From the NCBI GenBank assembly GCA_903904765.1, contig CAIVEA010000159.1:1-9662 (forward strand): a DNA stretch of 9,662 nucleotides, written 5' to 3'. The notes below the pieces were generated by a model that worked only from the letters and a program-made list of their open reading frames with translations, was not told where the DNA came from and searched no databases. Positions within the stretch are counted from its first letter, which is position 1. Each line of letters opens with the position of its first letter. This DNA comes from an uncultured Chloroflexota bacterium. Its GTDB lineage: Bacteria; Chloroflexota; Anaerolineae; Aggregatilineales; Phototrophicaceae. Shown piece after piece: positions 1 to 6,281 of the stretch. Made by a program: the position numbers and the translations under genes.

Positions 1-105
1 CGGATTGTGAGCGAACGGGATGCTCATGCCAGCGCCGCCTTTAACCATCAGGTGGGCGAGTTACTAATGCCACTGGTGGCGCAGGTATCCTCACAGTCCG
101 AATAG
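1..105 (+). CDS. C-terminal end of an unidentified protein (5' end outside window)
   Basis: Frame 1 is open from the first base and stops at TAG 103-105, giving 34 residues that end in ...PLVAQVSSQSE. The stretch HQVGELLMPLVAQV would suit a C-terminal amphipathic helix. It overlaps the 3' end of the minus-strand Nudix gene by 15 bp in a tail-to-tail arrangement, which is common between real convergent genes. The fragment is too short to assign a family. An open frame of this length at an edge can also occur by chance, so the call is weak. No terminator is visible between the two convergent genes. Confidence 0.4.
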   Translation, partial: RIVSERDAHASAAFNHQVGELLMPLVAQVSSQSE

Positions 106-624
106 TCCGCGTGCACGCAGTAACCCGATGATGGTTTTGCTATCGTCAATCGTGCCGTCTTCAACCGCGGCCAGCGCCACTGTGTAGGGCATCCGTTCGA
201 TGGTCAGGAACTCGTCATCGTCGCCCACCAATTGTGACTCGCTCAACTGACTTGCAGCGAACAGGTGGATATATTCGCTGGTATAGCCTGCGGCTACGTA
301 GAAGCCACCTAACGATTGCAACCGCCCCGGTTTGCTGCCGATTTCTTCTTGTAGTTCCCGTTCAGCACAGGCCTCTGGGTCTTCACCGGGATTGAGAAGC
401 CCCGCTGGGATTTCGAGCATCATGCGATCAGCGCCAGCGCGGTACTGGCGCACCAGCACCACATTGCCCGCTGCATCCACTGGAACAATCGCCACCGCGC
501 CGTGATGGCGGATGATGTCGCGCCGCGCCAGTGTGCCATCCGGCAGTCGGATTTCGCACACTTCCACCGCGAACAGTTTGCCATTGAACACCTGCTGTAC
601 GCTGACAATCGGGCTGTCGCTCAT
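91..624 (-). CDS. Nudix hydrolase, ADP-ribose pyrophosphatase type
   Basis: A 177-residue cytosolic Nudix enzyme, probably hydrolysing ADP-ribose or a related nucleotide-sugar diphosphate to AMP plus a sugar phosphate. The Nudix box GX5EX7REUXEEXGU is seen at residues 75-97: G75, E81, then RELQEEIG at 89-96, whose glutamates bind the catalytic metal. The last hydrophobic position of the box is Ser97. VLVRQYR (56-62) and LEIPAG (70-75) before the box are typical of the ADPRase/NudF branch. The upstream part (about 15-45) matches the N-terminal beta region used for dimerisation. I chose ATG 624 (MSDSPIV) because AGGGAG lies 6 nt upstream. The in-frame start at 666 would force translation through the terminator hairpin at 645-675. 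There is little room for its own promoter after that hairpin, so it may depend on read-through from the LysM gene. The exact substrate cannot be set from sequence. Confidence 0.93.
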   Translation of the reverse strand: MSDSPIVSVQQVFNGKLFAVEVCEIRLPDGTLARRDIIRHHGAVAIVPVDAAGNVVLVRQYRAGADRMMLEIPAGLLNPGEDPEACAERELQEEIGSKPGRLQSLGGFYVAAGYTSEYIHLFAASQLSESQLVGDDDEFLTIERMPYTVALAAVEDGTIDDSKTIIGLLRARGLFGL

Positions 625-630
625 CTGATT

Positions 631-636
631 CTCCCT
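631..636 (-). promoter_or_regulatory. Ribosome binding site of the Nudix gene
   Basis: AGGGAG on the minus strand, 6 nt before ATG 624. It fixes the start at 624 rather than at the in-frame start at 666, whose codons would lie inside the hairpin. The motif sits just downstream of that hairpin, so folding leaves it exposed. Confidence 0.7.
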
Positions 637-644
637 ACTGAAAA

Positions 645-675
645 CAAAACGGGGTGGCGCCGCCACCCCGTTTTG
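645..675 (-). terminator. Strong intrinsic terminator after the LysM lipoprotein gene
   Basis: A perfect inverted repeat with 14-bp arms (left arm CAAAACGGGGTGGC on the + strand) and a 3-nt loop. On the minus strand the stem ends in GTTTTG and is followed by TTTTC, giving a U-rich tail. It starts 21 nt after the stop codon of the LysM gene and ends 20 nt before the Nudix start codon. The A-rich flank of the stem could make it work in both directions, but no + strand gene ends here. Confidence 0.85.
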
Positions 676-696
676 AACATGCGTTGTTGAATACGT

Positions 697-1623
697 TTAA
701 CCCGCCGGGATGACAAGCTGCTGCCCGATCACGATCACATTGATGTTCGTGATTTCGGGGTTGGCTGCCGCGATGCTCATGACGGGTACACCTGTTGCCA
801 GCGAAATCTTGAACAGTGTATCGCCCTGCTGTACCGTGTAAACCGAGCCGCCAGCCACTACGCCTGTGCCGACGCTTTGCCCGCTGAGATCACCTGTTCC
901 GGTGGGGATGCTGGTGGGCGGCGGGAACGCGCCGGTTGTGCCGCAACCGGGGATGATGAGCTTTTGCCCGATAACGATGATGTTCGGGTTCACCAAGCCG
1001 TTCGCATTGGCGATTTGCTGCACGGTCAGCCCGTAATTGAGCGAGATGCGGTACAGGTTGCGGTCTTCTATCCGCACTTCATGCACGCAATCCACTCCCG
1101 AAACGAGATTCGTCTGCGTGGGCATCAGTGCCGGATCGGTGGCGATGACCTGCGGCGTGGGCGTGAAAATGACCAGCCCAGAGGCAATCGCTGTTTGCGT
1201 CACATAGGCATCTGCCGTGCCGGTTGCGCCCGCCACGATGAAGGTTGCCGTCATTTGCAGCGGGTCTAGTACTTCCTGCGATACAGGGCCACCCATGCCC
1301 AGATTTGGATCGGTTGTGGCGATCACCTGCTGCTGTGCGAAGGGGTCGGTGGTGGGGACTGCTGCGAACGGGTCAACAGTGGGGGGTGCGAACGGGTCTA
1401 CCGTCGGCGGCGCGAACGGGTCAATCGTCGGTGTGACAATGATCGTAATCGTTTCGGCTGTGGGTGCGGCCAGCGTGGGTTCGGGTGTGAATGTCGCCCC
1501 CATATCCGGCGCGGAGAAGGCTTGTACATCACCTCCCACCTGCTGGAAGCAGCCGCTTAATGTGAGCAGCATTGCCCCTGCGCCGCAGCACAGTAAAAGC
1601 CATCGGTTCCAGCGTGATCGCAT
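697..1623 (-). CDS. LysM-domain lipoprotein with Thr/Pro-rich DPFA-repeat linker
   Basis: A 308-residue predicted lipoprotein. The signal peptide has basic residues up to R7, a hydrophobic core at 9-22 and a lipobox LSGC with the lipidated Cys at 25. Next comes a low-complexity Thr/Pro linker (about 40-115) with four DPFA units, three of them eight residues apart. Two LysM domains follow at about 179-226 and 260-306. LysM2 is canonical (VYTVQQGDTLFKIS ... IGQQLVIPAG). LysM1 has lost the usual GDT motif (HEVRIEDRNLYRIS) but keeps the IGQKLIIP end, and Cys179 and Cys227 bracket it, possibly as a disulfide. LysM domains bind N-acetylglucosamine glycans, so a surface protein tied to the membrane and touching peptidoglycan is likely. 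There is no catalytic domain. ATG 1623 has AGGAAGG 9 nt upstream. Its mRNA probably ends at the 645-675 hairpin. Confidence 0.9.
   Translation of the reverse strand: MRSRWNRWLLLCCGAGAMLLTLSGCFQQVGGDVQAFSAPDMGATFTPEPTLAAPTAETITIIVTPTIDPFAPPTVDPFAPPTVDPFAAVPTTDPFAQQQVIATTDPNLGMGGPVSQEVLDPLQMTATFIVAGATGTADAYVTQTAIASGLVIFTPTPQVIATDPALMPTQTNLVSGVDCVHEVRIEDRNLYRISLNYGLTVQQIANANGLVNPNIIVIGQKLIIPGCGTTGAFPPPTSIPTGTGDLSGQSVGTGVVAGGSVYTVQQGDTLFKISLATGVPVMSIAAANPEITNINVIVIGQQLVIPAG
1337..1435 (-). repeat. 24-bp tandem coding repeats (DPFA units)
   Basis: The 11-mer GCGAACGGGTC (+ strand) occurs at 1364-1374, 1388-1398 and 1412-1422, exactly 24 bp apart. A one-mismatch copy lies at 1337-1347, 27 bp from the next. 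The units encode DPFAPPTV-like octapeptides in the lipoprotein linker. The in-frame period suggests growth by slippage or unequal recombination, and copy number may vary between strains. Confidence 0.85.
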
Positions 1624-1675
1624 GACTGCTACCCTTCCTCACAATGCCGATTTAGTTCTGCCCGGCAGTCGAATC

Positions 1676-1698
1676 TGTATAATCTGGATAACTCCCAT
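1676..1698 (-). promoter_or_regulatory. Possible promoter of the LysM lipoprotein gene
   Basis: On the minus strand TATACA (1676-1681) matches the sigma-70 -10 box at 4 of 6 positions. It lies about 50 bp before ATG 1623, in the 191-bp gap after the terminator of the kinase gene. The -35 region 17 bp upstream is poor, so this is only the best candidate in a gap that should contain a promoter. Confidence 0.3.
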
Positions 1699-1737
1699 GT
1701 GTAAGTCTAACATCGGGTTGCATTACGGGCAAGCATG

Positions 1738-1757
1738 TTTGTAACCGGGGTTACAAA
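1738..1757. promoter_or_regulatory. Perfect palindrome, possible operator
   Basis: The arms TTTGTAACC and GGTTACAAA are separated by 2 bp. The site lies about 40 bp upstream of the candidate -35 region of the LysM gene and only 4 bp from the kinase-gene terminator. It has the form of a dimeric regulator site, but no matching regulator is encoded in this window. It could instead be a second hairpin in the kinase mRNA 3' end. Confidence 0.4.
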
Positions 1758-1761
1758 ATAA

Positions 1762-1790
1762 AACCCTGCGCGACTGGGTCATGCAGGGTT
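1762..1790 (-). terminator. Intrinsic terminator after the hybrid kinase gene
   Basis: The arms AACCCTGC and GCAGGGTT (8 bp) enclose a 13-nt loop. On the minus strand the stem is followed by TTATTTTG. It begins 24 nt past the stop codon of the kinase gene. The + strand side also ends in a T-run (TTGTTTTTG), so it may act in both directions. Confidence 0.75.
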
Positions 1791-1814
1791 GTTTTTGCGG
1801 GTGGCGCGCCTTAT

Positions 1815-2921
1815 TTACAGCGGGTCGGCGGGCAGCGAAACCGTGATTTTCGTGTACTGACCTTCTACGCTGTCAATCGTCAGTGTACCACCATAGATTT
1901 CGGTGGAAATCTTAACGATGGTCAACCCGAAGCCTGCGCCTTGCTGTTCGTGCAATTTGCGCCCGAACTGCATGAACGCCCCCAGTTTCTTCACCTGATC
2001 GGCAGCCATGCCGCGCCCCTGATCGGTGACGGTGAGGACGTATGAGTTGTCCTGCAAGCGGCCTTCGACCATCACAGGCGTACCCGTTTTGGAAAACTTG
2101 AAGGCGTTATCGGTCAGCTCTTCCGCAATCTTACGCAGGTTATCTTCTAGCACGCGGATGGAAGCATTATCCTCTAATGACACCTGCAAATCGGCGGTAC
2201 GGTCATATTGCTGCGCCCGTGCCAGCGCCATATTTTCGATGATCGTAGCCGGTTGGGGCGTGATGAAACTGCGGATCGTATCCAGATGTTCGGCATCAGT
2301 CCGCATCACTACGAGCTGCGCGTAAACCAGATAGTTTTCCGTCAGTCGGTACAATCGTTGCGCTGAATTAGAGATATATTGCGCCATTTCCGAGATTTGT
2401 TCAGGTTGCATCTCGCGGCTGTCGGTCATCAGAATGTCGGAGAAACCGAGGATGCCTGTCAGCGGGGTACGTAATTCATGGGGCAGGGCGAGGATGATAT
2501 TGTCGCGCAAATCGTTCAGCGATTCTTCGGTGCGAACCTTAATCTCGTTGATTTTCTCAAAACGGCGCGTCACGCTCTTAATCAATTCAGCGGCAGTGAA
2601 GGGCTTGGTGAGATAATCATCCGCGCCGGATTCCATGCCGTGCCGGATGTCCGCCTTATCGGTTTTGGCAGTCAGGAAGATGAACGGACTCACCGTCCCC
2701 GCACCGTCTTTCTGCAACTCGTTCAGTACGCCAAAACCATCGAGTTCGGGCATCATGATGTCGCAGATGATGAGATCGGGCGGGTTCTCACGTGCTGCTT
2801 TCACGCCCAGCACCCCGTTTGCTGCGCCGGTAACATCATAGCCCTCGAAAGACAGCATTTCGATGATATCTTTTCGCAACGCTTCTGCATCTTCGACAAC
2901 GAGAATTTTCAAGGGAGCCAT
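1815..2921 (-). CDS. Receiver-first hybrid histidine kinase (REC-HisKA-HATPase_c)
   Basis: A 368-residue soluble phosphorelay protein. The receiver domain spans about 4-122: acidic pocket E10/D11, phospho-acceptor D54 in CDIMMPELDG, T84 and K106. A probable coiled-coil linker (110-140) leads to the HisKA dimerisation domain, with H148 in the H box LPHELRTPL. The HATPase_c domain spans about 255-365: N box with N272, G1 box DQGRG (300-304) and G2 box GAGFGL (328-333). All key phosphotransfer and ATP-binding residues are present. There is no membrane segment or other sensor domain, so the receiver is probably the input: a partner kinase phosphorylates D54 and this changes the output of the kinase half. 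No partner kinase, regulator or DNA-binding output is encoded nearby, so its target is unknown. ATG 2921 is preferred to the in-frame TTG at 2930 on ribosome-site spacing. Confidence 0.93.
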   Translation of the reverse strand: MAPLKILVVEDAEALRKDIIEMLSFEGYDVTGAANGVLGVKAARENPPDLIICDIMMPELDGFGVLNELQKDGAGTVSPFIFLTAKTDKADIRHGMESGADDYLTKPFTAAELIKSVTRRFEKINEIKVRTEESLNDLRDNIILALPHELRTPLTGILGFSDILMTDSREMQPEQISEMAQYISNSAQRLYRLTENYLVYAQLVVMRTDAEHLDTIRSFITPQPATIIENMALARAQQYDRTADLQVSLEDNASIRVLEDNLRKIAEELTDNAFKFSKTGTPVMVEGRLQDNSYVLTVTDQGRGMAADQVKKLGAFMQFGRKLHEQQGAGFGLTIVKISTEIYGGTLTIDSVEGQYTKITVSLPADPL

Positions 2922-2930
2922 GTAATGCAA

Positions 2931-2935
2931 TCCTT
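2931..2935 (-). promoter_or_regulatory. Ribosome binding site of the hybrid kinase gene
   Basis: AAGGA lies 9 nt before ATG 2921. It directly abuts the alternative in-frame TTG at 2928-2930, leaving no spacer, which rules out that longer start. Confidence 0.65.
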
Positions 2936-3024
2936 GCTAGACATATACATTCCGGTGCAGTGTTCAGGCTTATGGTTGTCGGGTGAACCTTCGTGCTGAA
3001 TCCTAGGTTACCGCGTTTATGCAT

Positions 3025-3060
3025 CAACCAACTCAATTATAGACCATTATTGAGTAGTTG
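3025..3060. other. Imperfect inverted repeat between uppP and the kinase gene
   Basis: The core arms ACTCAAT and ATTGAGT (7 bp, perfect) extend outward to CAAC/GTTG with one bulge. The loop is 11 nt. The repeat lies 14 nt past the uppP stop and overlaps the -10 box proposed for the kinase gene. It could be a weak terminator for uppP (no U-run follows) or an operator for the kinase promoter. Confidence 0.45.
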
Positions 3061-3062
3061 AA
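3036..3062 (-). promoter_or_regulatory. Putative promoter of the hybrid kinase gene
   Basis: On the minus strand there is a perfect TATAAT (3036-3041), with TTCAAC (3057-3062, 3 of 6 matches) 15 bp upstream. The spacer is shorter than the usual 17. Transcription from here would give a leader of about 108 nt before ATG 2921. It falls wholly in the gap after uppP. Confidence 0.45.
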
Positions 3063-3073
3063 CCCTTAAAGTA

Positions 3074-3889
3074 TTACGTGCTAAACACGCCCGCCGCTGC
3101 CAGCAGCAAAATCACCACGCCCGCCGCGATCCTGTAGTAGCCGAACGCGGTGAAGCGGTTGGCAGCCACATATCGCAGTAACCAGCGGATGCTAAACCAT
3201 GCCACAATACCGCTAACCAGCGTTCCAACCGCCAGATTCACTATATCTTGACTCTGAATGAGGCTTACATTCTGCACCAGATCATATAACGTGGCCGGTG
3301 TGAGGGTGAGTACCGCCAGAAAGAACGAGAACTTGGTCGCCAACGTCCGGTCTAGCCCCACGAACATGCCCCCCACGATGGACGCACCGGAGCGCGATAC
3401 GCCGGGAACGAGCGCCAGGACTTGCGCCAATCCCACGCCCAACGCCTGCTTTGGTGTAATATCGTCTTCGTGGTGGGTGTTGGCGCGTGCTGCGAGGTTG
3501 GCGCGTTCTGCCACGATGAACACGATGCCGCCCAGTATCAACGTGATCGCCACTACCACTGGATTAAAGAGCAATTCTTTCACCTTGTTCCCGAACAGAA
3601 ACCCGATCACGCCCGCCGGGATGAAGGCAATCACCAGTGCTATCCACAAGCGGCGCACTTGCGGGTTGCTGCGGACGTTGCGAAGCTGTTGCATGAACTC
3701 CCCGAAGAAATAAACGATCACCGCGAGGATTGCACCAAGTTGAATGAAAATCTCGAACGTGCCCCCCAACGCGCCATTAAAGTTCAGCAGGGCGGTGGCG
3801 ACAATCAGATGCCCGGTAGAGGAGATAGGGAGAAATTCGGTTAGGCCTTCGATGATACCGAGAATAATCACTTTGAGGATTTCAGGCAC
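3074..3889 (-). CDS. uppP: Undecaprenyl-diphosphatase
   Basis: A 271-residue polytopic membrane protein of the UppP/BacA family (E. coli UppP has 273). It removes a phosphate from undecaprenyl diphosphate, recycling the lipid carrier for peptidoglycan and other wall polymers. High levels are known to give bacitracin resistance. The family motifs are intact: E14GLTE18FLPISSTGH27 near the N terminus and PGVSRSG at 162-168 with R166. Many hydrophobic segments follow one another, with a charged loop at about 131-147 (RANTHHEDD). The start is GTG at 3889, supported by AGGAG 7 nt upstream. The upstream DUF4380-like gene ends 87 bp away, with a hairpin between them, so co-transcription is uncertain. 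Confidence 0.97.
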   Translation of the reverse strand: MPEILKVIILGIIEGLTEFLPISSTGHLIVATALLNFNGALGGTFEIFIQLGAILAVIVYFFGEFMQQLRNVRSNPQVRRLWIALVIAFIPAGVIGFLFGNKVKELLFNPVVVAITLILGGIVFIVAERANLAARANTHHEDDITPKQALGVGLAQVLALVPGVSRSGASIVGGMFVGLDRTLATKFSFFLAVLTLTPATLYDLVQNVSLIQSQDIVNLAVGTLVSGIVAWFSIRWLLRYVAANRFTAFGYYRIAAGVVILLLAAAGVFST

Positions 3890-3896
3890 CGGGCGA

Positions 3897-3901
3897 CTCC
3901 T
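3897..3901 (-). promoter_or_regulatory. Ribosome binding site of uppP (GTG start)
   Basis: AGGAG lies 7 nt upstream of the GTG start codon at 3889. This supports the rare start codon. No nearby in-frame ATG fits the family's N terminus better. Confidence 0.75.
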
Positions 3902-3923
3902 GTTTTTGTGCTTGCATTCCTGA

Positions 3924-3951
3924 ACAGAGGGCGCATATCAGCGCCCCCTGT
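3924..3951 (-). terminator. Hairpin after the DUF4380-like gene, possible terminator
   Basis: The arms ACAGAGGGCGC and GCGCCCCCTGT (11 bp) enclose a 6-nt loop. The one mismatch becomes a G-U pair only in minus-strand RNA, which suggests that strand is the functional one. It begins 25 nt after the stop codon of the upstream gene. The U-run after the stem is poor (TTCAGG), so it may only reduce read-through into uppP. Confidence 0.5.
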
Positions 3952-3976
3952 GGTAATAAAGATTACTGAGGTCAGA

Positions 3977-4894
3977 TTAACCACGCAGCGCGGCTTGTGC
4001 TTCGCGGATGCGCGGCAGTACATGGGCGTTCACCGAGGCATCGTCAGTGGGCATTGGCACGCCATCGAACAGGAACCAGTCCTCCACATGTTCAACCGTG
4101 CTTCCCGGTTGCAGGGTGACATTCGGCCCCAGCGTTTCCATTTCCAGCATATCCTGATTGGTAAACGACTCGACGCATGCGCCCATGTCCGGGTAATCGG
4201 CATCCGCTTGGTAGCAGAAGGTTTTCACAAACAACCGCCCACCGTTTGCATAGGCTATCCAGTTATCGGGTATGGTCGCGCCGATCTTCTGCGGCCCCCG
4301 TGCGCGGTCTTGCCGCAGCAGGATGTATTCGCGTCCCCACGTCCAGCGCGGATCGCTCATATCGGTGTAAGGCCACATAATCAGGCGGTTGGCCGGCAGC
4401 AGATCGCGGGGGTGTTCGCCACGCGGGGGCAGGGGCAGCACCGCCACGCCATCCTGCGCCATGACCGACAGCGCCCACGGTGCAAAGTGCAGCGGCCACA
4501 GCGTGTGATTAATCAAACGATGGACGACATGCACATGGTTGCGATCCTGCGCCATCTGAAATTCAATCTGCTTCTCGATTCCAGTCGTGCTTTCGACAGG
4601 CTGCGTCACCCGCAGTCCGCCGCTGATCTCGGTCAGTGTGACCGGATTGTTATCCGGGAAATAGGTGCGTACCGGATGTTCCGGCGCGTGCCATAGGCGG
4701 TGGCCGCCGTAGATGCGCCACTCGTTCCCGCCCGTTTTGCCCATCTGGTCGCCATATTCGGCAAATTCGTTCGCGCCGCCCACAAAGCCTAAGCGAATGA
4801 CACGCGGCCCGACATCTCCAGTCACAATCAGTTCAATTTTGCCGTTCGTTAGGCGACCTGTATTCGACCAACCCCCAAAAGCGATTCTTTGCAT
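3977..4894 (-). CDS. DUF4380-like protein, galactose-mutarotase-type fold
   Basis: A 305-residue protein without signal peptide or membrane segment. The sequence reads as an all-beta carbohydrate-binding fold like aldose 1-epimerases. GGHRLWHAPEHPVRTYFPD (63-81) recalls DUF4380 proteins. VVHRLINHTLWPLHFAPWAL (123-142) corresponds to the central His-bearing strands of the fold, and ESFTNQDMLEMETLGP (242-257) to the conserved Glu strand. In mutarotases a His and a Glu do the chemistry; H125 or H136 and E253 are possible counterparts, which is inference. The family function is unknown and no sugar can be assigned. AAGGA and AGGG both occur within 16 nt upstream of ATG 4894. The neighbours (AI-2E protein and UppP) do not indicate a pathway. 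Confidence 0.8.
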   Translation of the reverse strand: MQRIAFGGWSNTGRLTNGKIELIVTGDVGPRVIRLGFVGGANEFAEYGDQMGKTGGNEWRIYGGHRLWHAPEHPVRTYFPDNNPVTLTEISGGLRVTQPVESTTGIEKQIEFQMAQDRNHVHVVHRLINHTLWPLHFAPWALSVMAQDGVAVLPLPPRGEHPRDLLPANRLIMWPYTDMSDPRWTWGREYILLRQDRARGPQKIGATIPDNWIAYANGGRLFVKTFCYQADADYPDMGACVESFTNQDMLEMETLGPNVTLQPGSTVEHVEDWFLFDGVPMPTDDASVNAHVLPRIREAQAALRG

Positions 4895-4933
4895 GGTATG
4901 CCCTGTCCTTTTGAATGCGGTTCTGCGATGTGA

Positions 4934-4961
4934 ATTCTATCCAGACTACGAGCGTCCGCAA
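4934..4961 (-). promoter_or_regulatory. Putative promoter of the DUF4380-like gene
   Basis: On the minus strand TAGAAT (4934-4939, 5 of 6) lies 16 bp after TTGCGG (4956-4961, 3 of 6). It fits entirely in the 75-bp gap after the AI-2E gene and would start an mRNA with a leader of about 33 nt. A second TATAAT-like box overlaps the AI-2E stop codon but has no -35 match. Confidence 0.4.
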
Positions 4962-4969
4962 TGCTGGCA

Positions 4970-6202
4970 TTATAAACGCGCAAGGTCGGTTACGACTTCA
5001 GCCACTTCATCAGGATAGGGATCGCGTAGGGCAATCTTCATGAGGATATAATGCACGATGACTCGCAGCGTTCCCAGAATCGGCACGACGAGGAATGCGC
5101 CGAGGATGCCGCCAACCGCTGTCCCGATCACGATGCCCACGATAATCACGGGCAAGGGGAGCGCCACCGCGCTACCGATGATTTTGGGTGCGACCACATT
5201 CCAGATGATTTGCGATACCACCAGATTGATGCCCACTACCAGCAGCATCACCGTTGTGCGCGGTAGGTCGGGGAAGGTACTAGACCCATCAAACAATGGC
5301 ACAACCGCCAGCGGGACAAGTGCAATAATCCCGCCTATGGACGGGATAAGCGAGATCAGCGCGACAATGATCGCTAGCGTGAGGGCACTCGAAATGCCCA
5401 GTATCGCCAGTTCCAACCACGTCAGGATACCGATGATGATACCTACCGTGAGCTGACCCCGAAAGAAGCCGCGCCATACGGCAATCATTTTCTGAAGCAG
5501 CAGAAGAATTTCGCGGCTGTAGCCCTGCGGGATGCTATCCAGCACTTGATCTTGATAGGCGGGCAAATCCACCAGCAGCAGCAGCGATAGGAAGATGGCG
5601 AGGAACGAACTGCCCACGAACCCCGTCAGACTGCCCGCGATACCGCGCAGCGCGTCCGTGACCGTTCGGATGATGCTCGAAAAGTCCACCGCTGGCAGTG
5701 ACGTGCCGGAAGGTAGTGTGCCAGATGACATGCTCACCACAAATTCTTGGATCGGTTGCATGAGCGAATCGAGGTTGATGCGGAAGTTGAATATCTCGAT
5801 ATACAGGCTGCCCGGTTTCCAGTTCATGATGAAATCCCACACCTGCTGATACAGTTCTTGCAGGCTGGTTCCGAGTCCACTGATGGCGCTAATCAGTCCG
5901 GGGATGATATTGACCGAGATGAAGATGATGACCAGCATCAGGGCTAAATAACTGACCACAACCCCGCCCGTAAAATTGAGGAAGGTGCGCTGGGCGATGA
6001 AGCGGCTGGGGCCATACATCAAAAAGGCGATCAGGAATGAAATGGCGAGTAGTTGAATGACTGAGCCGATCAGTGTGGTCGCATAAATGACGGCGAGTAC
6101 CAGCAGTACGGAGACGAACTGGCGTACCCACTGACTCCATTGGGGTTGGTAGGGCGGGGGCTGCGATTGAACAGAAGGGACGGTTGGCACTTGGTCGCTC
6201 AT
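4970..6202 (-). CDS. AI-2E family transporter (PerM/TqsA-like membrane protein)
   Basis: A 410-residue multi-pass membrane protein of the AI-2E transporter family. Members include TqsA, linked to autoinducer-2 export, but most have other or unknown substrates (some are cation/proton antiporters), so no quorum-sensing role is implied. A Pro/Gln-rich N-terminal tail (1-22) precedes hydrophobic segments at about 28-64 and 78-104. A large soluble loop follows at about 110-195. The conserved C-terminal half has segments at 197-212, 250-302, 316-335 and 349-385. Family signatures are WRGFFRGQL (243-251), LISLIPSIGGIIALVP (282-297) and PKIIG ... LPLPVIIVGIVIG ... GILGAFLVVP (339-374). ATG 6202 has GGGAG about 6 nt upstream. 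It is transcribed divergently from the radical SAM operon. Confidence 0.92.
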   Translation of the reverse strand: MSDQVPTVPSVQSQPPPYQPQWSQWVRQFVSVLLVLAVIYATTLIGSVIQLLAISFLIAFLMYGPSRFIAQRTFLNFTGGVVVSYLALMLVIIFISVNIIPGLISAISGLGTSLQELYQQVWDFIMNWKPGSLYIEIFNFRINLDSLMQPIQEFVVSMSSGTLPSGTSLPAVDFSSIIRTVTDALRGIAGSLTGFVGSSFLAIFLSLLLLVDLPAYQDQVLDSIPQGYSREILLLLQKMIAVWRGFFRGQLTVGIIIGILTWLELAILGISSALTLAIIVALISLIPSIGGIIALVPLAVVPLFDGSSTFPDLPRTTVMLLVVGINLVVSQIIWNVVAPKIIGSAVALPLPVIIVGIVIGTAVGGILGAFLVVPILGTLRVIVHYILMKIALRDPYPDEVAEVVTDLARL

Positions 6203-6272
6203 TCGGTTCTCCCAGTTGAATTGCGATTTTTTTATATGATGTTAACTATACCGCACAGGGCTTATTTGGGGG
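6203..6272. other. Divergent intergenic region, left half
   Basis: This AT-rich stretch between the AI-2E gene and the + operon must hold the AI-2E promoter. TATAAA-like and TATAGT-like boxes occur on the minus strand (for example within 6230-6252), but none has a convincing -35 at the right distance, so no single promoter is called. A GTTAAC palindrome is at 6241-6246. Confidence 0.4.
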
Positions 6273-6281
6273 GTGGTATTC

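Noticed and set aside
625..666. Upstream extension of the Nudix gene (MAAPPRF...)
   Set aside because: It would translate the terminator hairpin and bypass the good AGGGAG site before ATG 624.
1337..1435. Regularly spaced repeats as a CRISPR array
   Set aside because: The 24-bp period is in frame and encodes a DPFA peptide repeat. There are no unique spacers of similar length between conserved long repeats, and no cas genes.
1217..1744. + strand open frame of 175 codons with Gly/Ser/Val repeats
   Set aside because: It is the complement of the Pro/Thr repeat linker and lipoprotein signal region. Its repeats only mirror the coding repeats.
1738..1757. Biotin (BirA) operator
   Set aside because: The arms resemble the half-sites, but the spacer is 2 bp instead of about 15-16, and there are no biotin genes nearby.
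2478..2999. + strand open frame of 173 codons
   Set aside because: It is antisense to the REC region of the hybrid kinase, whose motifs are unmistakable on the other strand.
3908..4696. Long + strand open frame (262 codons)
   Set aside because: It lies antisense to the DUF4380-like gene, and the translation is rich in His, Arg and Gln without any recognisable domain.
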